A stretch of 64,000 nt of DNA from JBBRMY01 sp038230595 (GCA_038230595.1 JBBRMY010000001.1:1-64000); one strand, 5' to 3'; positions 44,234 through 53,554 are shown, numbered from the stretch's first letter. The notes: generated by a model from the sequence alone, not told the origin. Numbers and translations are program-made.

Positions 44234-44270
44234 AAAAGCCTGTCCGGCGCAAACCGGACAGGCTTTATTT
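44234..44270 (+). terminator. Terminator of the surface-protein gene
   Basis: AAAGCCTGTCCGG-CGCAAA-CCGGACAGGCTTT 13-bp stem followed by TATTT. A weaker TTCCC/GGGAA hairpin precedes it. Confidence 0.9.
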
Positions 44271-44355
44271 ATATTGGATAGATTTCATTTTCTAAAAACA
44301 TTAAATTTTATTTCTTCAAATTTTTCACATAAATAGTGAACAAACCTGTAGCCTT

Positions 44356-45942
44356 ATGACAAAAACTGTCGAGCTCGTTTTAACTCCTTCTGAAAATTCA
44401 CGCATTGAGCAAAGTGATGATCTTCTGAAAAAATATGTTATAGAAAGTCTGCGCCATGATATTGATATCATAGGTGATGAAGTTATAATTATAAAAAAAA
44501 ACAAGCGTTCCATAGATGCAAGAAGCCGGCATCCAAAGATAAAGCTTCTTTTAAATGTTTATATAAATGAAGATCCTCCCTTAGAACCTGCCATAAAAAA
44601 ATTTCCTTTAATAAATAAAAGCAGTAAAAAAGTTATTATAATTGGTGCAGGACCTGCAGGATATTTTGCAGCTCTTGAGTTATTAGAAGCAGGTATTCAG
44701 CCGGTTATTTTTGACCGCGGAAAAGATGTTAGAGAAAGAAGAAGAGATCTCCGTGCTATTCAGCAGTTTGGAATTGTAAATCCAAATTCAAACTACTGTT
44801 TCGGAGAAGGCGGCGCAGGAACATATTCTGACGGCAAGCTTTATACACGCTCCCACAAAAGAGGAGATATATCAAAAGCTCTTAATATCATGGTTCAGCA
44901 TGGAGCGCATCCGGATATTCTTATAGATGCCCACCCTCACATTGGTTCTAATAAACTTCCCATTCTGGTACAGAAATTAAGAGAAACTATTCTCAATGCC
45001 GGTGGAGAAATTTATTTTGATTCTTTGGTGACTGATATTCTCATCCAAAATAATTCAATAGCAGGAGTAATTGTAAATTCTGAAAAAGAAATTTTATGTG
45101 ATAGAGTCATTCTTGCAACAGGTCATTCAGCGCGTAATATATTTCATTTATTAAAAAATAAAAATATCCTCATTGAGGCAAAGCCGTTTGCAATGGGAGT
45201 CAGAATTGAGCATCCCCAGGAACTCATTGATGAGATACAATACCGGCAAAAAGAACGTGATGAAGACCTTCCTGCAGCGAGTTACAAAACAGTTGCGCAG
45301 ATCGAAGGACGGGGTGTTTTTTCTTTCTGTATGTGTCCTGGCGGCTTGATAGTACCGGCTGCAACTGCACCCGGCGAACTTGTTGTTAACGGAATGTCGA
45401 TGTCACGTAGAGATTCAAAGTATGCAAATTCTGGAATTGTGATGCAAATTGAAATTGAAGATCTTGTTAAAGCGGATTCCGCTCCGGATCCTCTTATATG
45501 TCTGGAATTTCAAAACAAATATGAAAAATTATTCTTTAGTGAAAACAAAGCAGGTGATCAGGCTGCGCCTGCCCAAAGAATGACAGATTTTGTAAACAGG
45601 AAAATATCTTCAAGCTTGCCTGACACCTCATATATACCCGGGATCTTCTCTGCAGAAATGAATTCACTTCTGCCTGAAAAAATTGCCAATGGAATTTCAA
45701 AAGCCTTAGTCGAATATGGAAAAAAGATGAAAGGTTACTTTACTGAAGAAGGTGTATTAGTCGGTCTAGAATCCCGTACCAGCTCTCCTGTAAGAATACC
45801 AAGGAATAAAGAAACATATGAACATCCGCAAATAACCGGGCTATATCCTACAGGCGAAGGCGCCGGTTACGCCGGAGGAATAATATCAGCAGCATTAGAT
45901 GGACAGAATGTCGCGAAAGCGATTTGTAAATTGCAAATCTAA
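44356..45942 (+). CDS. FAD-dependent dehydrogenase (COG2509 type)
   Basis: 528 residues. After a ~90-residue N-terminal domain (LRHDIDIIGDEVIIIKKNKRSIDAR) comes the FAD-binding loop VIIIGAGPAGYFAALELLEAG, then the family-specific YCFGEGGAGTYSDGKLYTR and near the end FFSAEMN... TGLYPTGEGAGYAGG. These are hallmarks of the uncharacterised COG2509 FAD dehydrogenases. Substrate unknown. The next ORF starts 43 bp after its stop. Confidence 0.85.
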   Translation: MTKTVELVLTPSENSRIEQSDDLLKKYVIESLRHDIDIIGDEVIIIKKNKRSIDARSRHPKIKLLLNVYINEDPPLEPAIKKFPLINKSSKKVIIIGAGPAGYFAALELLEAGIQPVIFDRGKDVRERRRDLRAIQQFGIVNPNSNYCFGEGGAGTYSDGKLYTRSHKRGDISKALNIMVQHGAHPDILIDAHPHIGSNKLPILVQKLRETILNAGGEIYFDSLVTDILIQNNSIAGVIVNSEKEILCDRVILATGHSARNIFHLLKNKNILIEAKPFAMGVRIEHPQELIDEIQYRQKERDEDLPAASYKTVAQIEGRGVFSFCMCPGGLIVPAATAPGELVVNGMSMSRRDSKYANSGIVMQIEIEDLVKADSAPDPLICLEFQNKYEKLFFSENKAGDQAAPAQRMTDFVNRKISSSLPDTSYIPGIFSAEMNSLLPEKIANGISKALVEYGKKMKGYFTEEGVLVGLESRTSSPVRIPRNKETYEHPQITGLYPTGEGAGYAGGIISAALDGQNVAKAICKLQI

Positions 45943-45985
45943 GAGTCATTACATTACGAAAAAATTCGAACAAACAAAATTGATT

Positions 45986-46408
45986 ATGCGAAAACTTTAT
46001 TTTTTAATAATATATATTTTCTTATTTATTATAATAATTAAACCATCTTACTCGCAAGAAAAGATAAACGATTGTTTATCCAAAATATCTAACAAATATG
46101 AGAAAGGATATTTTGTAGAGAAAATAATTAAAAATAATTTTCCTCATTCAATAGCTTTTAATTTCAACATACCAATAGATTGCTTTGTTAAAATAGAATT
46201 AAAGAATTTATCCATGGATTCTAATATTGTTCAAGGTAAATATTATGAAGGAAACCTTTTAAATGGATATTATACTATAAATTGCAAATTAGATATTTCT
46301 CAGTACAAAGAAACCGATGCCTGGATCATTTTTTTCACTAGTTTTTCTAATTCCAAAAGATTGGAAACCTCCTATGACTTTATAATTGATTTAAGAATAT
46401 ATAAATAA
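45986..46408 (+). CDS. Small secreted protein, unknown, AT-rich
   Basis: 140 residues from the ATG at 45986, chosen because it starts a clean signal peptide (LYFLIIYIFLFIIIIKPSYSQ); an upstream in-frame ATG at 45899 lies inside the preceding gene. The mature part has no known motif; strand-rich pattern with FNFNIPIDCFVKIELKNL. Codon use is visibly more AT-rich than either neighbour, so possibly a recent acquisition. Followed 12 bp later by the M19 dipeptidase. Confidence 0.55.
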   Translation: MRKLYFLIIYIFLFIIIIKPSYSQEKINDCLSKISNKYEKGYFVEKIIKNNFPHSIAFNFNIPIDCFVKIELKNLSMDSNIVQGKYYEGNLLNGYYTINCKLDISQYKETDAWIIFFTSFSNSKRLETSYDFIIDLRIYK

Positions 46409-46420
46409 AAAAACATTTCC

Positions 46421-47428
46421 ATGACACCAATAATCGATCTGCATTGTGACCTGCTTTCATATCTTGCTACAACAAAAGGAGCTTCTCCGGATAATACAAA
46501 AGATATCGGATGTTCGCTTCCGCTACTCAGAGAAGGGAATGTAAAGCTCCAGGTTCTTGCTATTTATACTGCTGTCGGAGATGACAGTGTTCACCTTGCT
46601 CAGAAACAGGCAGAGGAATTTGAGAAATTAATTGACAAAAATAAAACTATTAAAAACATTACGAACTCTGCTTCTCTTGAAAGCATTGTTAACACAGAGA
46701 ATGATGATACGGGCGTTGTTGTCTCAATAGAAAATGCAGCAGGTCTTGCACTTGAAGATGATGATATAAAAGAAACTTTTAAGAATCTTGATAAAATTAT
46801 TAAACGCACCGAAAAAATATTTTATATCGGTCTGACCCATCACACTGAGAACAGATTTGGAGGTGGTAATAATTCTGATGCGGGATTAAAGGAAGATGGC
46901 AAAAGACTGCTTGATCATATTTCTGATAAAAAGATCGCTATCGATTATTCTCACACAAGTGATAAGCTTGCAGAAGGTATCCTGAATTATATAGAGAAGC
47001 AAAGACTTGACATCCGCATTCTTGCCAGCCACTCAAACTTCCGTTCAGTCTTTTTCCATAAAAGAAATTTAACTGATGAATTCGCAAAAGAGATCATGCA
47101 CCGCAATGGACTTATTGGAATTAATTTCTTAAGAGCTTTCTTAAACGATAAAAAAGAAGATGCTATTTTTGATCATATTGAATACGGATTAAAGCTGGGA
47201 GCGAAAAGGAATCTCGCCTTGGGTGCCGATTTCTTTTACACTGATTCAATGCCGGAAAAAGAAAAAAGAATTCCCTTCTATTACGATCTTCAGAAAGATG
47301 CATCTGTGTATCCAAAAATACTCGAACTTCTGAACGAAAATATGAAAAATGAAAAGATGACTGAAGAAGATATAGACAGTTTTGCTTACAAAAATGCAGT
47401 AAGATTTATTTCCGAGCTTTGGATGTAA
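46421..47428 (+). CDS. Membrane dipeptidase-type peptidase (M19)
   Basis: Binuclear-zinc amidohydrolase of the renal dipeptidase family. Ligands visible: IDLHCDLL (HxD), the Glu in VVSIENAAGL, His in DYSHTSDK and ASHSN; the RNLTDE motif follows. 335 residues, no signal peptide. Hydrolyses dipeptides, possibly from peptidoglycan. Ends before a hairpin with a CTGACAG core. Confidence 0.88.
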   Translation: MTPIIDLHCDLLSYLATTKGASPDNTKDIGCSLPLLREGNVKLQVLAIYTAVGDDSVHLAQKQAEEFEKLIDKNKTIKNITNSASLESIVNTENDDTGVVVSIENAAGLALEDDDIKETFKNLDKIIKRTEKIFYIGLTHHTENRFGGGNNSDAGLKEDGKRLLDHISDKKIAIDYSHTSDKLAEGILNYIEKQRLDIRILASHSNFRSVFFHKRNLTDEFAKEIMHRNGLIGINFLRAFLNDKKEDAIFDHIEYGLKLGAKRNLALGADFFYTDSMPEKEKRIPFYYDLQKDASVYPKILELLNENMKNEKMTEEDIDSFAYKNAVRFISELWM

Positions 47429-47450
47429 AACACAGTTGTAAAACATAATT

Positions 47451-47541
47451 GTAAAACCTGACAGATTTTTTTCCTGTCAGGTTTTACAATCTGGTGGCAG
47501 TTGATATAAAAAGCGAACTGACAGGATAAACATCTTGTCAG
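47451..47541. repeat. Two CTGACAG hairpin repeats, first one a terminator
   Basis: Hairpin 1 at 47451-47487: GTAAAACCTGACAG / CTGTCAGGTTTTAC (14-bp perfect). Hairpin 2 at 47518-47541: CTGACAGGAT / ATCTTGTCAG. Both share the CCTGACAGG core with 4900-4925. They fill the convergent gap between the dipeptidase and lptC and likely terminate one or both genes. Confidence 0.6.
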
Positions 47542-47576
47542 GTCTTATTACAATTAATTTTTCAAAAAAGTATCAA

Positions 47577-48107
47577 CTACTTCGTAAACGTACCAGTCAC
47601 TTTGTAAATGACATAATTCTTTAAATTCTGATCTGACTCAAACCCAATCCCTTCAATTCTTTCAGTCTTAGTTATTATCCTGACGAATGCATCAGAAGAA
47701 ACTTTCTGCGTCTTGTCTTTCCACAACAACTTTTCAGTTGTCATAATAACTCCTTCATTGTTTACAACTTTTACGCTGTCGTATATTTCAATATCCTTAG
47801 TGATATCATTTACTTTTCCTCTGTTCCCCGTTAAAGTCGATACCTGCTTTCCAAGCTTATAAAAATCTACCTTTGCCCCGCTGTCTATAAGATAATATGA
47901 CTTTGTTGAAAATGCCGATATATGTCCGGCTTTTAAAACTGCTTTAACATTTCCTGAATCTGAAAATGTAACTTCTGAATTCCAGCTTTCCTGAGTCGGA
48001 GCGCTGTCTGTTCCCATGCTTATCTTTGGAGGTTCAAATTTTGAATCGCATGAATAAACTAGAAAGGCGGTTAACAAAAGAAGAGCGCTGAAAATTATTT
48101 TTCTCAT
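47577..48107 (-). CDS. lptC: LPS export ABC transporter periplasmic protein LptC
   Basis: 176 residues with a lipoprotein-like start (LLTAFLVYSCDSK, Cys20) and the LptC/OstA beta-jellyroll pattern: SWNSEVTFSDSGNVKAVLKAGHI, GKQVSTLTGNRGKVNDITKDIEIYDSVKVVNNEG and KLLWKDKTQKVSSDAFVRI. It would bridge LPS between LptB2FG and LptA in the periplasm. Directly behind the MmcQ/YjbR gene (adjacent stop/start), so co-transcribed. Supports an LPS outer membrane. Confidence 0.85.
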   Translation of the reverse strand: MRKIIFSALLLLTAFLVYSCDSKFEPPKISMGTDSAPTQESWNSEVTFSDSGNVKAVLKAGHISAFSTKSYYLIDSGAKVDFYKLGKQVSTLTGNRGKVNDITKDIEIYDSVKVVNNEGVIMTTEKLLWKDKTQKVSSDAFVRIITKTERIEGIGFESDQNLKNYVIYKVTGTFTK

Positions 48108-48461
48108 TTAATTGCTCTCCAGTGCTTTACGGTCTTTTAACAGAAGGCTTTTTACTATAAGCATATAAGAATCATCGATCATTTTATACAATTCCTTTTT
48201 CGGAATTTTCCCTTCAAGGAAAACTGTGTTCCAGTGCTTTTTATTCATGTGATATCCCGGCTCAACTTCATCATATTTCTCACGAAGCTCAACTGCAGTT
48301 TCCGGATCGCATTTAACATTAATCCGGTATGGCTTTACTACAGGGATGAGAAGAAAAATTATACTAATAACTTTATAAACCAAAACTCCTTCTCCGAAAG
48401 GCATGCCTTCTTCTACAGATTTTTTTGATAAGCAGTATTCGCGGACTTCGACTATGTCCAT
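48108..48461 (-). CDS. MmcQ/YjbR family protein
   Basis: 117 residues with the family motifs: IVEVREYCLSKKSVEEGMPFG, LVYKV, NVKCDPETAVELREKY and PGYHMNKKHWNTVFL. Small CyaY-like-fold DNA-binding candidate; role unclear. First gene of a pair with lptC, with no space between them. Confidence 0.88.
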   Translation of the reverse strand: MDIVEVREYCLSKKSVEEGMPFGEGVLVYKVISIIFLLIPVVKPYRINVKCDPETAVELREKYDEVEPGYHMNKKHWNTVFLEGKIPKKELYKMIDDSYMLIVKSLLLKDRKALESN

Positions 48462-48516
48462 AGTTTTATCTGGAGGGCAGAGGCAATCCCTGTCCCTACA
48501 TTACTGTTAAATTGTA

Positions 48517-49221
48517 TTAATACTTCTTTAATTTTTTTAAAAGCCGCGGCTTTATTATTTCTATCCAGCCTTCATACATTTTTGTCGATGGATGTAAACC
48601 ATCACCTGCAACAAGAGACTTATCATTTTTTGCTTCCCTTGAATAAGAAGTTATATCATAAAAATCCACGCCTTCGTTCTCGCATATTTTCCTTGCTGCC
48701 TCATTGAAAAGATCTATCTGTTCCCCGATAACTCTTCTGTCTCTTCCTTCTGCAAATGGAGTTACTCCCCAGTCAGGAATCGAAACCACAAAAACTTTAT
48801 TCTTATCGCCTGCATAATCAACTGCAGTTGCAAGCAGTTGCTTGAACTGAATTCCATATTCCAGCAGGCTTCTGTCTCTGTACTGATTATTTACACCGAT
48901 CAATAATGAAACAATATCAAATTTTTCTCTGATATTTCTGTCATGAATTGCAAGCGCCAGTTCATCCGTTGTCCAGCCTGTCTGCGCTATTATTACAGGA
49001 TCATTTACTTTAACACCCTCTTTATTTAAAGCTGCCGTAAGCTGTACCGGCCATCTTCCTGTTTCAGGTACACTCTCTCCTATAGTATAAGAATCGCCGA
49101 GAGCGAGATAGTTTAAATTTCCATTCATTTTAAATTCTGTTTTTTGATTATTGCACGAGATCAATAATGAGAACAATAGCATTACTGAAAACAAATATAT
49201 GATCTTATAAAAATAATTCAT
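48517..49221 (-). CDS. SGNH/GDSL hydrolase lipoprotein
   Basis: 234 residues. N-terminal lipoprotein signal (LLFSLLISCNN, Cys23). SGNH motifs: nucleophile S44 in GDSYTIG, the Asn in LLIGVNNQY and the DGLHPS Asp/His pair near the C-terminus. Esterase or acylhydrolase anchored to the periplasmic side. Substrate unknown. LOG-family gene starts just upstream. Confidence 0.88.
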   Translation of the reverse strand: MNYFYKIIYLFSVMLLFSLLISCNNQKTEFKMNGNLNYLALGDSYTIGESVPETGRWPVQLTAALNKEGVKVNDPVIIAQTGWTTDELALAIHDRNIREKFDIVSLLIGVNNQYRDRSLLEYGIQFKQLLATAVDYAGDKNKVFVVSIPDWGVTPFAEGRDRRVIGEQIDLFNEAARKICENEGVDFYDITSYSREAKNDKSLVAGDGLHPSTKMYEGWIEIIKPRLLKKLKKY

Positions 49222-49237
49222 TTCTTATCTTTCACTT

Positions 49238-49780
49238 TCATTCCTTTGCATTCATTTTACTGATAAGCTCAGATATCGAATCGGATATGCATATCTCATC
49301 AAATTTTTGTTGTGCAAGAAAGCCCTGCGATATCATATCTTTTATAAATTTTAAAAGAGCATCATAATATCCGTTGAAATTCAAAACACCAATAGGCTTT
49401 GTATGCAGATGAAGCTGCTTCCATGTCCATATCTCAAAAAACTCGTCCATAGTACCGATACCTCCAGGAAGTACAATAAATCCGTCAGCAAGGTCAGCCA
49501 TTTTTGCTTTGCGTTCATGCATAGACTTAACTTCTATCAACTCGGTAATATTAAAGTTCGCTATTTCCTTATTCATCATGAATTGCGGTATTACGCCTGT
49601 AGTTTCACCCCTGTTTTTCATTACAGTGTTTGATACAATACCCATCAAGCCAACATTCCCGCCGCCATAGATCAGTCTTATTTTATTTTCCGCAAAATAT
49701 TTTCCGGTCTCTTCAGCAATTCTGTGAAACTCCGGATCATTTCCAGTAGCTGACCCGCAAAAGATACAAATACTCTTCAA
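49238..49780 (-). CDS. LOG-family TIGR00730 Rossmann protein
   Basis: 180 residues: IFCGSATG, YGGGNVGLMGIVS, and PGGIGTMDEFFE, the two-part motif of cytokinin riboside-monophosphate phosphoribohydrolases and related nucleotide 5'-monophosphate nucleosidases. Upstream of the GDSL lipoprotein, 16 bp apart. Confidence 0.9.
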   Translation of the reverse strand: MKSICIFCGSATGNDPEFHRIAEETGKYFAENKIRLIYGGGNVGLMGIVSNTVMKNRGETTGVIPQFMMNKEIANFNITELIEVKSMHERKAKMADLADGFIVLPGGIGTMDEFFEIWTWKQLHLHTKPIGVLNFNGYYDALLKFIKDMISQGFLAQQKFDEICISDSISELISKMNAKE

Positions 49781-49868
49781 ATTTATTATAAGTTTAGATA
49801 AAATTAATTAGATTTTTAATGTGAATTAAGGCATTAAGTCAATGAATCCCGGTAAGGAAGCTTGTTTT

Positions 49869-50345
49869 TTACGACCTGTCTTTTGGCTCAACAAATTCAA
49901 GTCCAAGATGCTTAAAAATATCTTTCTCTTCCTTAAAAAAATATTGTTTTCCTTCTGTATCCGTCAGATATCCGTTTGACGACCTTCCGCCTTTTGTAAA
50001 TTTTTTCCATTGTCCTAAAATGTAAGCAGTAAAATTTGCAGAACCGGTTCTGGATAATAAAATTATTCCCCAGTTATTTTCTTCTGTAATAAAAAGATCT
50101 ATCTTTATATCCCTGAACAATATCTGCTTATACTTTCTTCCATCCTTGAGGAATTTCATATGCTTCTTCCCTTCTTCTTTAAAGTATCTTTCCAGCTTAA
50201 ACGAATCCGGTATCAATACGACTTCTATATCTTTCGGATATTCTTTTCCCCTTCGCACTGACCCGGCTATTTCACAGCGAATGCAGTACTTGTAAATCAT
50301 ATCAAGGAACTCATCTGCAATTTCTTTTGCTTCGCTTAAGAGCAT
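49869..50345 (-). CDS. Stand-alone Pol X-type nucleotidyltransferase
   Basis: 158 residues with the DNA polymerase beta palm motif GSVRRG (28-33), carboxylates D39 and E41 (DIEVV) and the third carboxylate D83 (IKIDLFI), followed by a thumb-like NWGIILLSRTGSANFTAYIL segment and a GRSSNGYL region. It lacks the HhH/8-kDa domain and the PHP domain of bacterial PolX. The middle catalytic Asp is Glu. Possibly a gap-filling or template-independent NTase. No repair partner is adjacent. Confidence 0.8.
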   Translation of the reverse strand: MLLSEAKEIADEFLDMIYKYCIRCEIAGSVRRGKEYPKDIEVVLIPDSFKLERYFKEEGKKHMKFLKDGRKYKQILFRDIKIDLFITEENNWGIILLSRTGSANFTAYILGQWKKFTKGGRSSNGYLTDTEGKQYFFKEEKDIFKHLGLEFVEPKDRS

Positions 50346-50443
50346 CTTTCTTTAAACTAAATTCATATTAAAATTTGTAATTTTCTAAAGTATAACAAGT
50401 TCAAAAAGCTCTTATCCTTATAACTACTAAAAACTCAAAGTTT

Positions 50444-50932
50444 ATGATTGACACCCTGAAAGAAATAATATGGCACCAGTTTGGCGCAAGCATTGACATG
50501 CTGGAAAATGCAATAGCAATGTGCCCTGAAGAATTATGGGATAATAACGATAAGTTCTGGTATAATGCGTATCACTGTATTTTCTTTCTTGATTATTATC
50601 TTACTTTAGAACCTGAGAAATTTACTCCTCCTCCTCCATTTTCGCTTTCGGAATTTAAATCAGCAGAAATGCCGGAACGCACTTACACAAAGGAAGAGCT
50701 TATAACATATACACATTTCTGCAGGAATAAGTGCCATGATCTCTTTGCAGGTATGACTGAAGATATAGCGAATATGCGCTGGAAAAATGAGTGGAGAGAC
50801 TATTCAATAATGGAGATAATAATATACAATATGCGTCATGTTCAGCACCATGCCGCTCAGTTAAATTTATTATTACGCCAGGGCATGAATGATGCTCCGA
50901 AATGGGTTTCAAAAACAAAAGTAAATTTATGA
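50444..50932 (+). CDS. DinB-like metal-binding protein
   Basis: 162 residues, four-helix bundle pattern with candidate metal His residues in IIWHQFGAS (H11), AYHCIFFLDYYL (H44) and RHVQHHAAQLN near the C-terminus. DinB superfamily members use such a His triad and often act as thiol-dependent S-transferases or stay uncharacterised. Single plus-strand gene. The 195 bp after it hold a degenerate CTCCATAG-type repeat remnant. Confidence 0.78.
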   Translation: MIDTLKEIIWHQFGASIDMLENAIAMCPEELWDNNDKFWYNAYHCIFFLDYYLTLEPEKFTPPPPFSLSEFKSAEMPERTYTKEELITYTHFCRNKCHDLFAGMTEDIANMRWKNEWRDYSIMEIIIYNMRHVQHHAAQLNLLLRQGMNDAPKWVSKTKVNL

Positions 50933-51127
50933 ACCAACTTGAAGAATAGAACATACTTGCATCTCAATTCAGAGGGAATAAATATAAATCTTCATAGCTC
51001 CTCCATAGTGGTTCTTCTCGAACAATGTTCCGTTGGACGGGTTTCTTCTATGTAACGAAAGCAGTATTAAAGTACGAAGGATCTCATAAGGATTATGCAA
51101 TTCGGATAGATATTCTTTTACTTAACT

Positions 51128-51922
51128 TCAGCTCTTTTTTACTCTTATAATATATACATCCTGGGAAAAATCCCTGTGTAGTGGCTGATCACTGAAATGA
51201 ATTATATCTTTTCCTTTAAATAGCTTTTCTTTTGCATATTTTGGACTATGATAGCTCGTGAAGATCCTGCTTCCTTCTTTAACTTTACCTTTCACGACCG
51301 ATTCTCCGCTTCTGAATTTTTTTAATTCTGACGGCAGTAGTTTAGAAGAATGTCTTTCTCCATGAAGTGTTATCATAATGCAGCAGCCATTTACCGAAAT
51401 TCTTTCAAGCTCATTTAGCCATTTGATCTGAACTTCTTCTGAGAGATGAGTAAAAACTGATATAGCATAAATAAAATTAAATTTACTGCTTTCTATGTTT
51501 ACCGGTGGAGTAAGTTCATTATGAATAAAGTTTATATCAGGAAAATTGTTTTTACACCATTCAATTGCCTGCTTGTTATAATCAGACCCTGAGAGGGCGT
51601 ATTTATCACTGTTAAGATGTCTCAATATCCGGGCTGACCCGCATCCGAAATCCAGAACATTTTTTCCGGATGCATATTTATCAATATAAGCAGAAATTAT
51701 TTCTGCTTCTTTTTTACCGGACTTAAAATATAAGCTGTGATCAATTGTTGTGTAAGCATCGTAAGCTGCCTGTGATGGAGGAGGAATGAATCCGGGATGC
51801 TCTTTAATAAATTTCCGGTTCCTTGAAGAGTTTGTGAAGAGGCTGAATATATACCTAAGCTTTTCAACTATAGGTAAAAGTCCGGTTTTACGAAAAAAGG
51901 ATTTAATTTTTTGTGAGTTCAC
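51128..51922 (-). CDS. Class I SAM-dependent methyltransferase
   Basis: 264 residues with SAM motif I VLDFGCGSARIL (89-100), motif II SGSDYNKQAIEWCK and post-I IYAISVFTHLSEEVQIKWL. The N-terminal ~60 residues (EHPGFIPPPSQAAYDAY) resemble methyltransferases found in polysaccharide loci. Substrate unknown. Ends 35 bp downstream of nothing recognisable; a CCCACGAA repeat is on its 5' side. Confidence 0.85.
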   Translation of the reverse strand: MNSQKIKSFFRKTGLLPIVEKLRYIFSLFTNSSRNRKFIKEHPGFIPPPSQAAYDAYTTIDHSLYFKSGKKEAEIISAYIDKYASGKNVLDFGCGSARILRHLNSDKYALSGSDYNKQAIEWCKNNFPDINFIHNELTPPVNIESSKFNFIYAISVFTHLSEEVQIKWLNELERISVNGCCIMITLHGERHSSKLLPSELKKFRSGESVVKGKVKEGSRIFTSYHSPKYAKEKLFKGKDIIHFSDQPLHRDFSQDVYIIRVKKS

Positions 51923-51970
51923 GAAAGGAAACCGTTAGAACGGTTTAGAAAATATTGTGATGACTATTTT

Positions 51971-51990
51971 CCCACGAATGAATTCGTGGG
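51971..51990. repeat. CCCACGAA-TGAA-TTCGTGGG palindrome
   Basis: Perfect 8-bp-arm hairpin followed by ATACAGG, of a type often dispersed in Bacteroidetes intergenic DNA. Lies between the methyltransferase and the TerB-like gene. Confidence 0.5.
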
Positions 51991-52014
51991 ATACAGGTTA
52001 AACTTTTTCGAAAC

Positions 52015-52473
52015 TTAAGGAAGCTTTAAAGCGTCCAGCGACAATACCTTTTCTTCTTCCGGTGAAATTGCGCCATATCCTACAACTCCTCCCGTTGATT
52101 TCGCTACCTGTCTTGCAAAGCTGTGAAAGCTGTTATATAGCTCGGTAGCAAAATGGATATCGAGCTTTTGAAAAATATCATTTACTTTTGAAAGTTCTTT
52201 ATTGATAAGTGATTCTCTTTCATTATGATCTTCCGGCATTTTCTTCATGTATTCTTCAACAGAATCATGAATGTATTTTTCTACTTCCATATAGTAATCA
52301 TGAAGTTTTGAATCTTTGTAAGATGCCCTGAAATGTACTATTTTTTCTGACCAGCTTAGTTCTTTCTTGTTAATATCCCCATCTGCACCTGCAACCAATA
52401 CTGCTATCATAGCAGGAACATTGAAAAGATGACTTTTTTCCTGAGGAGTTAAATTTATTAGATGTTTTTCCAT
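52015..52473 (-). CDS. TerB-like helical protein
   Basis: 152 residues, all-helical, with the TerB-type AVLVAGADGDINKKELSW loop that resembles the acidic metal-binding turn of the family, and a second AxxDGD-less half. No signal peptide. Function unknown; the TerB fold is found in tellurite resistance and stress proteins. Single gene. Confidence 0.6.
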   Translation of the reverse strand: MEKHLINLTPQEKSHLFNVPAMIAVLVAGADGDINKKELSWSEKIVHFRASYKDSKLHDYYMEVEKYIHDSVEEYMKKMPEDHNERESLINKELSKVNDIFQKLDIHFATELYNSFHSFARQVAKSTGGVVGYGAISPEEEKVLSLDALKLP

Positions 52474-52812
52474 TATATGAGTAAATTTAATGTAATTTAA
52501 ATATCAAAATTGAAAATAAAAATTCAAATATATTGCAATTAAGCAGGAATTTTAAAGATACAAATACAATTTAATAAGTAGACCCTAAACCTGTATATTA
52601 TACATGTCTGTATAGGAATTCTTTTAGATAATCTTTCCGATTCTGACATAGCTAGTTGAAACAGTTTACTGCCCCTCTGATGCTGAGTAATTATTAAAAG
52701 CTCAATTTTTTTTAAAATTTTCAATTATAATTAGTTATTCTTTGGATCTGAATTAATAATTTCATTACCGGTATTTCAATTGAAATACTTTAATTTTAAA
52801 AAGGAAATTGAG
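52474..52812. other. Intergenic region, no feature seen
   Basis: 339 bp, AT-rich, divergent promoters for the TerB-like and ferritin-like genes. A 61-codon minus-strand frame (52539-52724) shows no protein-like pattern. I see no palindrome, repeat or RNA structure of note. Confidence 0.4.
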
Positions 52813-53538
52813 ATGGAGAATCAAGAAAAAGTTGAGCATATCTCAGGTTTGTTCAATGAAGCATTTGGCAAACCGATCAACCGAAAATCATTCATAAAAT
52901 GGACTGGTGTTTCTGCTGCTGTGTTGGGATTTGGAATTTCTATGAACGGATGTAAATCTGATGATGTTGTTGCACCTCCAAACGGTGGAATTACATTTGT
53001 TGCCGGAGATATAGGTATCTTGAATTATGCCTATGCATTAGAACAGCTTGAAGCAGCATTTTATGCAAAGGTAATTAATTCTTTTTATACAGGTGCTTCT
53101 GCAGCCGAGCAATCAATAATTGTTGATATTGCTTATCATGAACAGGGACACAGAGACTTTTTTAAAGCTGCCATTCCTGCGACCTCAAGAATTGCTGATG
53201 ATCTTACCTTTAATTTCAGCACTATTGATTTTACAAGCAGAGCTAGTGTTTTAGGGGCTGCAAAAGCTTTTGAAGATACAGGTGTAAGCGCATATAACGG
53301 TATAGCATTTCACATCAACGATGTAAATTATGTAGCATTAGCCGGTAAAATTGTCTCTGTAGAAGCGCGGCATTCTTCAGCGATAAGAGAGCTTCTTAGT
53401 CCCGGTACATCGAATTTTGCAGGTAATGATATCATTAGCTCATCAACAGGGCTTGAGACAGCTCTTTTACCTTCTGCGGTTATTCCTATGATCACACAAT
53501 ATTTTACGGTTACTATCGGTCACTCAGCTTTACCATAA
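52813..53538 (+). CDS. Ferritin-like (Ferritin_2) lipoprotein
   Basis: 241 residues from the ATG at 52813, chosen because AGGAAATTGAG precedes it; an ATG 33 bp upstream gives an odd Phe/Lys-rich extension. N-terminal export signal NRKSFIKWTGVSAAVLGF with a lipobox-like SMNGC (Cys47), then a ferritin-like four-helix domain: IGILNYAYALEQLEAAFYAKV, HEQGHRDFF and VEARHSSAIRELL provide the two ExxH metal sites. Ferritin_2 proteins are of unclear function (Fe/Mn binding, stress). First gene of a tandem pair with a second paralogue. Confidence 0.85.
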   Translation: MENQEKVEHISGLFNEAFGKPINRKSFIKWTGVSAAVLGFGISMNGCKSDDVVAPPNGGITFVAGDIGILNYAYALEQLEAAFYAKVINSFYTGASAAEQSIIVDIAYHEQGHRDFFKAAIPATSRIADDLTFNFSTIDFTSRASVLGAAKAFEDTGVSAYNGIAFHINDVNYVALAGKIVSVEARHSSAIRELLSPGTSNFAGNDIISSSTGLETALLPSAVIPMITQYFTVTIGHSALP

Positions 53539-53546
53539 AAAATTTT

Positions 53547-53554
53547 AAGGAGAG
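53547..53554 (+). promoter_or_regulatory. Shine-Dalgarno site of the second Ferritin_2 gene
   Basis: AAGGAGAG, 5 bp before the ATG at 53560. One of the few strong SD sequences in the window; most starts here have none. Confidence 0.7.

Noticed and set aside
45899..45985. Start of the small secreted protein at 45899
   Set aside because: Lies inside the preceding FAD-oxidoreductase gene; the signal peptide begins at 45986.
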